Part shown: positions 23,676-35,985 of the stretch, in pieces | How positions within the stretch are numbered: position 1 is the stretch's first letter | How the letters are laid out: each line of letters opens with the position of its first letter | From: Apostichopus japonicus | Taxonomy: Eukaryota; Echinodermata; Holothuroidea; Aspidochirotida; Stichopodidae | Direction of reading: 5' to 3' | Length of the DNA stretch: 64,000 bases | Assembly (NCBI RefSeq): GCF_037975245.1 | Contig: NC_092576.1 | Span: 19,306,111 to 19,370,110, forward strand | Notes under the pieces: generated by a model | Told to the model about the DNA's origin: nothing | The model's database searches: none | Seen by the model: only the letters and a program-made list of their open reading frames with translations | Translations under genes and position numbers: made by a program

Positions 23676-24700
23676 GTAAGTGATTTATCCGTTTTCATCC
23701 TTATACTCTACGAAATGAATAACGCCTGTCAAGAAATTTACTTATCTATTGCAAAAATCCTGCAGTATAAGGTTGCGACTAGAGGACATGCACGAGTTCT
23801 TTACGGTATTTTGTAGTATACTTTTGTTCTGTTAAGAGCTACTTATAGCTTTAAAGTATAATCTTAGCATACATCAGAATGCAATACTCGACATCTAGAG
23901 TGGTGTTAGGGAGGAGAGGGAGGGGATGGGCAGCAATATATTCCCCTGCCCTCATCTTTAAAATTGTTTTATAAGATCCTCCGTCTCTGCTCCATCTGTA
24001 GTTTATATGCAATATGTAGACGGTATATTGCGAAAAAGAGCAAAAGTCTTGTAGGTAAAATTAAAATTATGAAAAAAAAATCTGAAAGTCACCATCCTTT
24101 TGCAAGGCTGCGGTAACCTTACCTTCTGTCGTGAGCAAATTTCCTCCCAAAGAGAAAAGAAATAAGAAACATTGATATAAATTTATTTGGTATTTCATGG
24201 TTGAGTTAATCTCGTGATCACTGCGACAGTTGCTCACTGTCTTGTAGACTCAAAAGTTCATCTTGTGTTGAACATCCGCATTCCAGGCTGGTCGAAGCCA
24301 AAATACCATATCAGTACCATAAAGACATATTCTTGATATCGTGGATCACTTTGGATACCGAAGGCCAAGTACCATAACCACAAATAATAAACGCTAGTTA
24401 GAAATATGTTTGTTTTTGAGTTGTTAACAAAGGACCTCTCTCGTCTCAGTGTTGAAACTGTAATGTACACAAATCAATGATATCTATCTAATCTGTATTA
24501 AGTACTTTGAAAGAGTCTTTCTTGAGTATATAATAATAAAAAAAAACAGGTTGTTAACAATCCACATATCCACTAACTGACTTATATGTCATACGTTAGT
24601 TACAAACTCTTCCAGCTTAAATCTCTTCCTTGTTGACTTTTTATGTACCATTGTGTCTAGTAAAACGAACTAAGAAAAGGTCAACGATGTTAGCAATTAT
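23676..24700 (+). other. No gene recognised
   Basis: AT-rich non-coding sequence, presumably intron or intergenic. No exon of the CD225 gene was identified here. Confidence 0.5.
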
Positions 24701-24705
24701 TGGCA

Positions 24706-24801
24706 AGGTACAAGGGTGATCGGTGTCGGCATGGTACACGGGTGATTGGTGTTGGTATGGTACAAAGGGTGATTGGTATTGACGTGGTACAGAGGGTGAT
24801 T
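24706..24801 (+). repeat. Minisatellite, about 30 bp by four
   Basis: Four imperfect copies of a ggtacanagggtgattggt unit with a variable tail. Confidence 0.8.
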
Positions 24802-24891
24802 GGTCTAGCTTGTAACCACGATACCGATACCGTAATTACCGAAATTGTGCACAGTAGACGACCTTCATGTTAGTTTTGTGAATGCATCTTG

Positions 24892-25452
24892 AAGGATTAG
24901 TTCAGGTGTCACAAATGTTTATCTCATATGAAAGAGGACAATAAAAGAAACCCAATTGTGAAGAAATTATTCCAATATCTTGTTACGTTTAGGAGATATT
25001 CCAGTTTAAAGTTCTATCTGATTGTGTAGAAACTGCTGAAATCAGACTAGCGGTAACGTCATATTCCTAAAAAGTCTTTATTTTATTAAAATATTTTATA
25101 AGATTGTATGACTTACAACCAAAAGATACGTCAAGAGATTTCATATGTGTCAAGGGAAGTATTTGAGATTTAACATATGAAGAATGTTTGATTATATTTT
25201 TTAGATTTGTGAAAAACAAAAGTAATTATTTTTAATGAAATATATTGACACATGTTAAGGAAGTGAGGATGTGACATCACACCCTCACAGTTAGTCTCTC
25301 TACACCAGTCATTTGCAAAGAAATTTTGAAATCTTCAAAGTGTGATATCTCCTTAACAGAGAATGCTATCATCGTAGTTTCTTCACTATTCTGTTTGTCT
25401 TTTTAAGTTCTTTCATACAAAATTGACAAGATTGACACCTGAACCAATCCTT
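24892..25452 (+). mobile_element. MITE-like element with 20-bp TIRs
   Basis: The left end aaggattagttcaggtgtca and right end tgacacctgaaccaatcctt are inverted repeats with one mismatch. The total is 561 bp with no coding capacity. The adjacent subterminal sequences also pair loosely. A target duplication was not clear. Confidence 0.6.
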
Positions 25453-26761
25453 TAATTTACAAAAACTCCATCAGTTTCTGCGAAGACGGAAGGTCGTTTG
25501 AGGTCAATAAGAGGCAAACGCTGAAAAATCTTGTAATTCCTTAAAACTGAAGCACGCAAATCATTGGTAGCTGAATACATAGTATGTGGATCCATATTAA
25601 ATGATCACAAGGGCATATGTACCATATATTTCCGTTTAGAGAGATTACATAGCTTAAGCTACTTGAGGTCAACTTCGAGGACATATCTTGAAAATGTTCT
25701 AGAAACAATAATTCCAGAAGGGAAGCCTCACTGACTTTGGATTGAACTTGTTAAGTTCACGAATGTCATGCTTTCTAGGAAGTGGTAAGGTCATTCGAGT
25801 TCATCAGAGGGGAAAGTCTGAAAACTTCCTAAATCATAAAAAAATCAAAACATAAAGCTAGACATGATGAACTTCTCACTGTGTGTTTGAAGCCATTTTA
25901 CGGCAAATAATAACTATCAAGCCAGTTGGCTGACTGGTGTACACAGTTATACATGTACGGTTACAATAATTTTAATAAGTGTGGGAAATTATTCTTTACT
26001 TTTTCAAGATATTTTACGATAGAAAATAGGCGGTGGTCTCCGGTGCAAAAAAATATAGTCTTGTGTGAGGTCTGTTTGATACCCGTGGTGACCGGACTAA
26101 GTATTTGGGTTAATGTACAATTGCCCAATTCTGAAAGAGAATGGTGTTAGTGGTGCTGTTTTTATGAGGAAATGCTCAAGTGACCTTTTATTCAATGTCA
26201 TAATGGTTGTTAAACAGGTGTCAGTTACGTAGCGTTCCACATTTGATGGATTCTTTTGAGCTACTCTACAGTATTTGACATATTTTACCAAGTAATCAAC
26301 AACTGTTCCTTTACCCCGCCCTAGATATATAACTCAACTGTAGGTATGTATTATTGAGGGACCTTACCTAATGCTGCAATCGACTCCAGTTTTACACCAA
26401 ATTCCAACCAAACCGAAATACCAGAACAACATCTAACGCCATGCGAACTCAGGTTGGCTACAAGGAGGATATCCACATACTTACAACCCTATAAATAGCA
26501 GAAAACGAAAAAAGACGAAGACGGCACCCTTGGGACTCCAAAACATTTTGGGCACCATACTCAAACATGGAACCATTCCTTAACTTTCCCCTTTTCGCCT
26601 TACCACGTATTAATTAAATTAAAGAGACAACAACTGCCTTTACCAACACCATTAATGCCAAACCTATGTTCTCTCGCATTGACAAGCAGTTCTGGTGAAA
26701 ACAGGAGGATAGATGGCGAGGCTCACGGTTACTGACACACGGACATAAATACTGTCCTTCA
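25453..26761 (+). other. No gene recognised
   Basis: Non-coding, with several degenerate aggtca/ctgaaaa-type repeats around 25490-25850. The short open frames lack recognisable content. Confidence 0.5.
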
Positions 26762-27075
26762 ATTAGGAACTCGCAAATGAAATAGAAGTAAAACAGCCCC
26801 CTCCTCAGTACAGTACATAAACATACGAAATGTACTCGCGGTATAACATACACAGTCGAAAATTCTTCAGTGGTGTTTCAAATGTGACAAATATTGCACC
26901 ATTTTGCATGTAAGCAAGATGCCCTTTTGTAAATATTTTACTAAATTATTTACCGTTATCAGCTTAGCCGAACACCAGTAGCAATGCATTTGATTATTCT
27001 TTACATCTAAAACCAATCAATAATCAAACATCTCCTAAAATAATCATTACTACCAATACGTGAGAAATGATGATC
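26762..27075 (+). repeat. Dispersed repeat, copy 1
   Basis: About 314 bp, roughly 85-90% alike by eye to 32369-32688 in the same orientation. Shared blocks include attaggaactcgcaaa, gtactcgcggtataacata and aaaccaatcaataatcaaac. It contains no open frame; probably a non-autonomous retroposon or part of a larger repeat. Confidence 0.8.
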
Positions 27076-27732
27076 TGCGTGTACACGGTACTGGACTGAA
27101 ACACCAGACGCTCAGGGACCTTAAGTTTCCTTGAAGAGGTCGAGTTTGATTTCCCAGACTGCGAGAAAATATGCTACCAAAGTTGACTTTGCAGCAAATG
27201 ATAATAATGAAAGCAAATGAGCATCACGGACGTACCTCAAGTAAGAGTATATAATGCCTATCTGCTTAATGTATTTTCGTCGTTATATAGTCATCAATAA
27301 TTGAATGCTTGATACGTGTTACCGGAAGCCGATTAAAGCGCTAATCGTTCACTGTGAATTCTTGACTGCTCATATAGTGTAAACATCTTGTCGTACATGT
27401 TTGAGAAGTATATGAAAGCAAATTGACCACTTGAATGGCATTACTCTCTATTGTTATAAACTTGCTTCAAATAAGGCATATGTAGTTCGTCATTGAGTAT
27501 CGATAAAGTCCATTAGTGAGTTACGTGTTCGACATAACAGGGACTACTTGTTATTCCAGAAATGGCAGTAATCTTCATCTGGTAATTGTTCATCAGAATG
27601 CAGTTCATTGACTTATAAAACAAATAGAATAAAGAACAAGGAATCGAATAACATTCTTCCGAGATCAAACTAGTTTTATCCTGAGACGTGTACAACTCAC
27701 AGATCGACAGAAGAGTTGAAGACATCCCCGAA

Positions 27733-27900
27733 GATGATGTGTAGTATATGTTCCCTTTCGAGGGGAATGGTAATCCACACCTGACGTTGATCACACATTC
27801 ACACTCCTGATACAAGGGGACTGGGGTTGAGAGCGGATCAGACATTCGGTAGTTTGGTTTTCGTGCCCAGGTTCTTTCCGAGGTGACTTTTCTTAAAAAA
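27733..27900 (+). mobile_element. Second, diverged U2-headed element copy
   Basis: Starts within the U2-like head (aagatgatgtgtagtat), so it is 5'-truncated by about 23 nt. It continues with an intact ttccctttcgaggggaa hairpin, tgatcacaca, ggggactggggttgagagcg, the cattcggtag block, gtgcccaggttctttcc and cttttcttaaaaaa. It matches the body of 14853-15054 throughout but with many substitutions. That shows an older dispersed family and that the G run in the arm copies is an expansion of the hairpin. Confidence 0.65.
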
Positions 27901-28026
27901 GTATACCCGGTATTCAATCATGGGAGAATGATCGAAAGATATATTTTACTGTAACTTTATAGCTCAATTACATAAATAAATAAGGAATAAGGCAAAATGT
28001 TAGTTTTGGTATGTTATGATACCCCC

Positions 28027-28027
<1 letters not shown>

Positions 28028-28058
<31 letters not shown>
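28028..28058 (+). repeat. Poly(A) run, 31 bp
   Basis: Perfect A homopolymer preceded by six C. It may be the tail of a retroposon inserted on the plus strand, but I could not define its body. Confidence 0.8.
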
Positions 28059-28059
<1 letters not shown>

Positions 28060-29079
28060 AGACAACTTTGAGTCCAATAATGTTTCTGTAGCTATTCCAG
28101 TATTTTTCAAGATACTTATTTCTGGAATATTCATTTAGGCTAACTTGATAGTGACGTCGACTACTCATTGTAGAGCTTATAGTTAATGTTAATCCAATTG
28201 GTTTTGAGGTCAACCAGATTACGTTCGTTAAACTTCATATAACTAAGCAACAGAGCAACCTTGGATGGCATTCGACATCAGTTGTCCTGAATACATTTTA
28301 AATAAATATAAACATGTCATTTGAGACCATATAATCTATTTTTCCCATTAAGTTTTGTAGTGCAACTGAGGCACTAGTCCGATGGGCTGTGTACTAAACT
28401 AAAAGGTCCAGTCACTTTTACTAGTGAACCTCAACTGTTTAAAGTGTCATTCCAAATACAAACAAAAAATAAGTTGTTGTGTTATAGGAATCAACCCTCG
28501 CTAGACTGAGAGCAGTGGTTGTTTAAGGTCTACGGCATATCAAAGTTAATTTTGTTCCTGAAGTTATCAAAACACAATACGGGGTATTTTTGGGGGGAAT
28601 ATCAAACAAAGTTCTTGAGAATCACTGTTTCCGAAACTACCTATAGTATCCGGTATGAGAATTTGTTACAACACTAGTGTGGCTTAGAATGGGACCGTAT
28701 TGACATTTTTGTTTTCTTGCAAAAGTGATATAGATTAAATTCTATGTATATTAACTTTTTATCTCATGATCTTGCTGGCTTGTATATCTCTGGCATTGCA
28801 ACGAATAATGCTTGTTTTGGTGTAGGAAGTGTACATTTTTGTCAACACGTTTATGTCAAACAATGAGTTTAATTAAGTTCCTACAAAGCCTTGTGAACCC
28901 TCATGACTGTGTTAATGTTTTGATTGGCTTACCACAAATAACCCATTACAATAAAATGTATTCACCTTCAGAGTGACAAGAAAAATAATACGGCTTTAAA
29001 GGAATTCGATGGCGCTAGTTTGAAACAGGGTGTTTTTTAATATAAAATAATTATATGGCTATTAAAAGCATCCGTAGGT

Positions 29080-29425
29080 TCACTTTTAGGAGAATAGCGC
29101 CTCATCAGGCCACGTATTCAGTGGACGGTGGCTGCAAGCTTGCCGGTCGCAGAGATGTCACCACCTCTGGCCAAAGGCAAGGATTCACGCACGCCACCTA
29201 GCACGCTTCTGGTCGATTTAACCGACCCTCTGCGCATCCTCCCGGGTTCTTTTGCGACAACAAGGGAGACATGGCACGGGATCCTAGGCCACAAATAGCA
29301 CCATACCTACAGCCAATGGTATTATCGCCAGAGGCCTGTCTTGAACCCTAGCCACGATTTACACGACCGACGAGGAATGAGTCTTTCGTCACCCTCTTAA
29401 CCACATGGGCCATCACATCAGCTAG
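29080..29425 (-). mobile_element. Probable tRNA-derived SINE
   Basis: A markedly GC-richer island in AT-rich surroundings. On the minus strand a box A-like TGGCCCATGTGG (29412-29401) and a box B-like GGGTTCAAGAC (29348-29338) are spaced about 52 nt apart, as in tRNAs with a long variable arm. They are followed by a body of about 250 bp containing cccgggaggatgcgcagagg. I saw no second copy here, and the limits are approximate. Confidence 0.4.
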
Positions 29426-29514
29426 TAATTTATATGGTTGAATTAATATATCAAGACTTCAGGGTCGACTACTGAAATAGAAAAAGAAATTTTAAACGTG
29501 TTTAACCAATTTAC

Positions 29515-29583
29515 CATTGATGGATTCGAACTCAGTTCATCAGGGTTACCAGTCCACTGCTCTACCAACTGAGCCATTAGACG
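29515..29583 (-). other. tRNA-like pseudogene or SINE head (GGT anticodon position)
   Basis: The minus strand carries a box A TGGCTCAGTTGG (29576-29565) and a box B GAGTTCGAATCC (29533-29522), with CTGGTAA where a Thr anticodon loop would be. The anticodon and T stems pair badly, and the acceptor ends do not match, so it is not a working tRNA. Confidence 0.4.
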
Positions 29584-29599
29584 AGTTAACTTTCTCCGA

Positions 29600-32368
29600 G
29601 CTTGAATCGGTATTACTGGTTGGCTAAAATCTATTGGTAACAGTGAACGACACTGCCTTCAACGAAATCTCTATTCATCCTGTTTTACTCCCATTAGAAC
29701 AACGAATATGAATATATGTATTAACAAGAGGCTTACGCTTGTCTTTTGTTACATTGCAGCAAGCAGTAAGAACGTCGCTTCCTTCCAAGACGTAAATGTA
29801 CAATAGGCTTATGCCCCGATACTATCGACTACTTCGAAGCAAGCAGTAAAAGACAAACGAATTCCGTGAAATCTTCTTTTCACAAAAGGTTGCTTAAGAT
29901 TATTCTCGCAAGAGAGGTCTTGCTGTAAGTTGTGTCCTTTTACAACTATATTCTATGCAGACGATCATGAACTGAAGTAAGCCTGAAATTTCAAAAAACA
30001 ATACCTATTCACATTTCAGTACCGTTTTGAATGAAAAAGGGACAATGCTCATTAAGTCAAAAACGATAACTCCGTACGACTAATCCTATTTAGCGATCTG
30101 AATGGCTCGAATTAGCACGGTTATTCGAAACCCGAAACATGATTCATCGGGTTTTGAGCTTATGCAAGTAGATTTGGGAAACACGGGGATTGGAAATTGT
30201 TTATAGTCTGCAGTTACTTGATATGCTTATTGATCCTCTGAAACTGCAGCATTTGCATGGATGGTCCCCCCCCCCCCCGCCCAAAATGACTGTGTTCCAC
30301 ACATATACAGAAGTGTGTAGTTAGCTTAATACAAAATATTAGAATCATCTTTATAAATATCAAATTTTGGTCTATTAGAAGCCAACTTGATCACGTCGTT
30401 TACAATTATTGCATTTTGAAAGACTGAATGGTAATGAGGAATGGACGGTGACGAGGACGGGGTTTGGATGTTTTTATAGCTTTTATATGTGCAATACAAG
30501 TCAACATTATGACATGGTCGACTACATCAATAGCTACAATCACTCATATAAAACATACTTTATAGGGGGCAATATCATCCCTTTCATGGTCATAGCTACC
30601 ATCCCTTCACCGCCGCCCTCCTTCCCATACCATTTGCCGGTACGTTACTGAACCATGAACTATAGATCTCTATGACAATGAAATACCATTTGCATACATT
30701 TCCAATGAACAGAATAAAGATAAAGTTTCCTCCTTCTTCTGTTGATTTGAAATGAGGTGTTTGTATCGCCTCTCATATAGAGTATGGGTTTGAAAACTAA
30801 TCCAAGACGCATCCAGAACTCTGCTTTACTTTCACTTCATCACCTGACCAAATTTATTAATGCAACTTATTTAATCTTATAAAAAAAAAACATCTTTGTT
30901 ACAAAGTATTCTTTGAGCTGTTGAAAGTCTGAATCAAAAGGAAGGAATAAACCAATGAGAACATGTGAACTATAGAACATTCTTTGCATTTCTTTTTAAG
31001 TCATTAGAGGATAATAGATTACGTTGATCTAAGAATTATACTCCATTGAATGGTAGGAATGCTAAAAGAGAAATCGGTCTTGTAAGAAATTCCAACTGAA
31101 AATAAACACTCTATATGCAACCATAAGAGAGCTTTACATGCTGCTTGATTCTTTCTATGGATTTAAAATTAATGACATTAGATCGAAAGAAAGTGAATAA
31201 TACAACCGTGGCCCACCTCTTTTAAATCTTTCAATTGCATTGGCAGGGTCTCACTAGTAGGGCATTCTCGCTAGCAGGGATCCTCCCATTGTGCGAATGA
31301 GTGAGGGGTAAACTAATGTACGTAACCATGGTATTAGTAACTGGTTGGCAGACCTCCTGATATCTTCTCCCCCCCCCATACACACCCTCCCCTCCCCGTC
31401 TCCCCTCTCTCTCTCTGTACAACTATTCGTGTCAGTAGGCAAAAGTATGTTTTAAATGTGAACGAACGGATATTTGGTTGTTGTTGCTTTCTCTGAGATA
31501 TTTCTCGTTTCCGAAATCAGACATGGATTCGGGTACTGTGCCACCCTAGGGAACCGGTCATGACTTTTCGCCGAGTTGATAAAAAAAAAACAATTGGATA
31601 TCAGCAGCTGATATACTCAGTCCCTACGTACTAATGTCAACATGTTTATATATAGGACGTACCATAACATCGTGTTAATACACAACTGACGAAAGCGTAG
31701 GCAGAAACTCCCGCGCATCATATTTCCATACGATAGTAATATACTATGGAATTGCTGAGTAAATTTCAGCATGGGTTACACATGGGGTCGAACATTACTT
31801 ACGGGCTGTGGTTGACTGGCCACACAGGCATTTGGGCATTGACCGGTGGGCCGGTAGGCTGAGGGGTTGGTAAAAATTACAGCCCATTTCAACAGTAGTT
31901 AATAGAATACTGTTGGGCTATGTAGAAATATATTTTTAACTGTGGGAATTAGCTCATGAAATCATCATGTTAGTTAGTCTGTTAGTTCGTAACAAAAGAA
32001 CGTGCTATTAGCAACCCGTCCGTGCTAATGGATTTTAATTTAGTTTTTTTTTTCAATTTTTTTCAAGCATGTTGTCACAAAATGCTTGAAAAACTAAATA
32101 AAATCCAGTTTAAAACCAATATTTTTGTCTATTTTTGTTAACTTTTTTATCTTTCCTCAGTATAATTAAGTGCTGCTTCTGGAAAATTATTTTTGGGTCA
32201 TTTTTAAAGGATTATTGTAACTTAAAAAAAAAGAAATATAGCACAATTTTGCATCTTAACTTCAAAAACTTTCAACGGGGAGGGACCCCTTCCCCAAGAC
32301 GGCGATCACTAAGTAAGTAGCATATCAATGAATAATGGGCCGGTCTAGGTGTAAAATGCCTATGCATC
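29600..32368 (+). other. No gene recognised
   Basis: Non-coding by inspection, with a C run at 30267-30281 and purine/pyrimidine-rich patches at 31370-31420. Open frames are short and featureless. Confidence 0.5.
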
Positions 32369-32688
32369 AATTAGGAACTCGCAAAGGAAAAACAGGTAAG
32401 ACAGCCCCCTCCCAATTTTAGTACATAAACATACGATATGTACTCGCGGTATAACATACAAAGTCGAATATTATTTCAATAATGTTTCAAATGTGACAAA
32501 TATTGCACCATTTTGCATATAAGCATGCTGCCTTTTTCTTATCATATATTTTACTAAATTATTTACCGCCATCAGCTTAGCCTAACACCAGTAGCAATGC
32601 ATATGATTCTTCTTCACATCTAAAACCAATCAATAATCAAACATCTCCTAAAATAAACATTACTACCAATATGTGTGAAATGATGATC
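32369..32688 (+). repeat. Dispersed repeat, copy 2
   Basis: Direct copy of the 26762-27075 repeat with small indels; both end at gaaatgatgatc. Confidence 0.8.
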
Positions 32689-34795
32689 AAACGTAATGGT
32701 AGCTGTCAGGTAGAGGGTAAGAGGGGTTCTTGTTCTGCCGGCTACGGGTAGTTCCTGAGTTCACAGCTTCATAGGTTAGAATAAGCATGGGTCAATGAAT
32801 CATAAGGATACGTCAGTCAGAAAACGCTCATTTGAAACACTATCCACGGTGATGATCATGAATTACCAACATCTAATATCAAATCTTCTCTTTTGGATAA
32901 GTGCTCTGAGAATCATGAGGCAGGCGTGCAATTGGCAGTTATATGAGGCTGTCGTGTAATTGTCAGTAATATCGTATATATCTCTCCCATTAACTTCAGG
33001 ATATGTCGTAATAGCAATCGAACTGTCACTGTGTAACGACGATAAAGGAAGTTGTCTTCGACTACTGTAGCATTACGCAATCTATTTTTAGCCTCAGGCG
33101 TACAATACATATACCACAGCAGCAACAGTTGAAATGCTGTGCATTACATTCAACATATGTTAGTATGAATATAACGTAAGAAGTATGCAGTGAAGTAACG
33201 AAGACTAGGGTACTACTAGGTATACTCGTCAAGGTACTGTATTCGATCAAATTCGATGCTTTTCAAGATTTCCTTCTTTTCAATGACCATAAATCAACCA
33301 CGTTTTGCTATTTATAATTTCTAGGACTGTCTTGCAATATCTGTAATATTTTAAAATCCTGTTTCATTATGTATTTGATATCGAATACTATAGTTATACT
33401 TAAGATATGCCATATGCTATTTGTGTTTTTTTCGCTTATTCTTTCGCGTAACTGGTGCTTTGTACAATTATATCTACATACAAATAATTTTAATAAATAT
33501 GTTACATATTTTCTTCCATTTAAATATTTGTAGTACTTTCATTTATCCATACGTTAAGAAAATATCGGTTGAAAACGATTTATATTTATCTTTCTTTGAT
33601 AGTTTTGAAAATTGACTGAAGCATGAAAGTGTGAGGGGTATTTCGACACTTGAAGCTTGTAATATCTAAAAGCGGATTTGTTGTTGAAAGGAAACATTAT
33701 CCAAACTGGTGTTTAAACAAGAAAGACCACACAGACATTATCATCAATAATAATTAACAATTTGATCACATATTTATGACTATTTTATTGAAAACCAACC
33801 ACATTTTATTCACGATCATTTAGGTGTGTAAGACCCCATTCTAAGGATAAGTACAACATAATATATAGGTAAAATAGTTTAAAAAGTATTAAAAACATAA
33901 TTGTAAAATTAAACAAATTCCCACAGTATTATAATGCAAAGAGTTAGCAACTTAATAACCAACAGTATACACATCAGTTCCTTCAACATATCATTAGTAA
34001 TGAATGGAAGTCATACGAAAAGGAGCAGGAGAGAGAGAAGTCATTTTATGTACATGAAATTTATGTTACTATATAGTGGGTCCCTTTAAAACAGCGAGCT
34101 GGAAATGACACTCTGATACATCACAATTAACGCTTTCCTTGCTAATTACAAGTTTAATTAAAGGGTCTCATTTGTTGAGAGTAATATTGAAATAAACATA
34201 TAGTCCAATACACACACCATTGCAACATTGCCAAGTATTCTGTCCCTCACTTTAACCACTCATTAAGGTCGCCACAAAATGAAAGTGAAATAAATGGTAA
34301 CAGCATAAGAGGCTATCGCACAACACATTTATTAACTAGCTTCACAGAAATAACCTCAATGCGCTTTACAAATATTCCCTTTATGACTTTCGATTGTGTT
34401 TTGACTGCCAGTCATTTTGATATGTCTGTAACAGTTTTTCACTACAACACAACGTTATATATACTCAGATACAGCTATCGTGCAGTATATTACAAGTTGA
34501 AACTATTAAATCATGAAATCATTTGGAAATTTCCCTGAACTTCTTGTCACTGTAAATACGAACTTCTCTTTTGTAAATCAAAACAAGAAACTGCATAGGA
34601 TATTCAATATTTTAGAATAGAGAGTTATTTTTTTATATTAGCAAAACAAACTTACAAGATAAGTCACCTGCCCATGGAGTTTTCCACTTCTAATACTATT
34701 TGTGATGTAATTACATGAGTTACCTTTCCTTTACATTTCTATGTCTCAAACAGCAAAATGTTAAACTTGAAGCTCAGCTGCGTACTTATTAAGGA

Positions 34796-34800
<5 letters not shown>
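32689..34800 (+). other. No gene recognised
   Basis: AT-rich, with no convincing exon on either strand. Confidence 0.5.

Positions 34801-34802
<2 letters not shown>

Positions 34803-34843
<41 letters not shown>
34803..34843 (+). repeat. (AT)n microsatellite
   Basis: About 20 perfect AT dinucleotides. Confidence 0.95.
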
Positions 34844-34846
<3 letters not shown>

Positions 34847-35180
34847 AGTATTAGTGTTCGTGTCCACGTAGGGACTGTGAGAGTGACATTGATACATGTG
34901 CACTTGACAGCATATACGGTGTGTAAAATGTACTTACATAGTTGTAATATGTAACCATAGTACATAATACGTGATTACGTATTATGGGTACATATTAAAA
35001 CTATAGAACTACTACTATATAGGGTGCACAATTGATTAGCTTTTACCAAACTGTATAATATGTACACAAAAGCACAGACATGAAATTTCATGTAAGATTA
35101 GTAATGATAAGTACAACTGATTATGCTAATTATCAAAGCGAAAGCCTAATGTCATGATATACTGTGTAATAACCTCCAGT

Positions 35181-35545
35181 GTTCATTGTCATAGTATTCA
35201 AATAAGTGCATAACTCAATCCTTATGATATCGCAGTACAAGAATTAATGTGCACTTGATCTTTACATCCAATTGTTCATTGTCATAGTATTCAAAGAAGT
35301 GCATAACTAAATCCTTATGATATCGCAGTTCAAGTATCAATGTACACTTTATCTTTGCCATTAGTGTTCATTGTCCTCGTATTAAAACAAAAGTGGAGAA
35401 ATGATTCCTTGTAATACCGCAGTACAAGTGTCAATGGACACGTTATCTTTGTCATTATCACAAGGTGTTAACAGTGTTCAAAGAAGTGCAGAAATGATTC
35501 GTTATGGTACTGCAGTATAAGTATCAGTGTACACTTCTCCCCCAT
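35181..35545 (+). repeat. Four tandem units of about 93 bp
   Basis: Units begin near 35181, 35274, 35366 and 35462. The pattern is gttcattgtcatagtattcaa, then a gtgcataac, ccttatgatatcgcagt, caagtatcaatgtacact series. Divergence grows towards the right. It lies just 3' of the pseudokinase gene. Confidence 0.8.
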
Positions 35546-35985
35546 CTTTATTATGTATTGTACTACTCTTCATAGAAGTGTACAAGTCCATACGTGGAAT
35601 CTCGTAAGTATTATCAACTAATTTTTCGAAGATCTATAATGAGAGGAAAAGAAAGAAAGCGAAAAACAGTAAAATAAAAACAATTATTCAAATATGCGAC
35701 TGTATTATGAAAATATCTGGAAGGGCATAGATATGTTAGGGAAAAAGCTGGCATAAAAGAAGATAAACTCCTATTATCCTTAATAAATTCAATAACATTA
35801 AAGAGATCGAGACGACAGGTTGTAGAACATAGACACCAATGCGTAAAGGAAGTCATTTATATGCCTGCTTTAAGTGTTATAAAACAATTGGATCATATAG
35901 AACAACGTTTTCTTACCGTTATGGGAAGAAAGAAATTTGAACAAATTAATTGCAAAAACAAACAAAAATTCATAAACTAGTTTAC

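Noticed and set aside
29515-29583. Functional tRNA-Thr gene
   Set aside because: Box A and B are good but the anticodon, T and acceptor stems do not pair.
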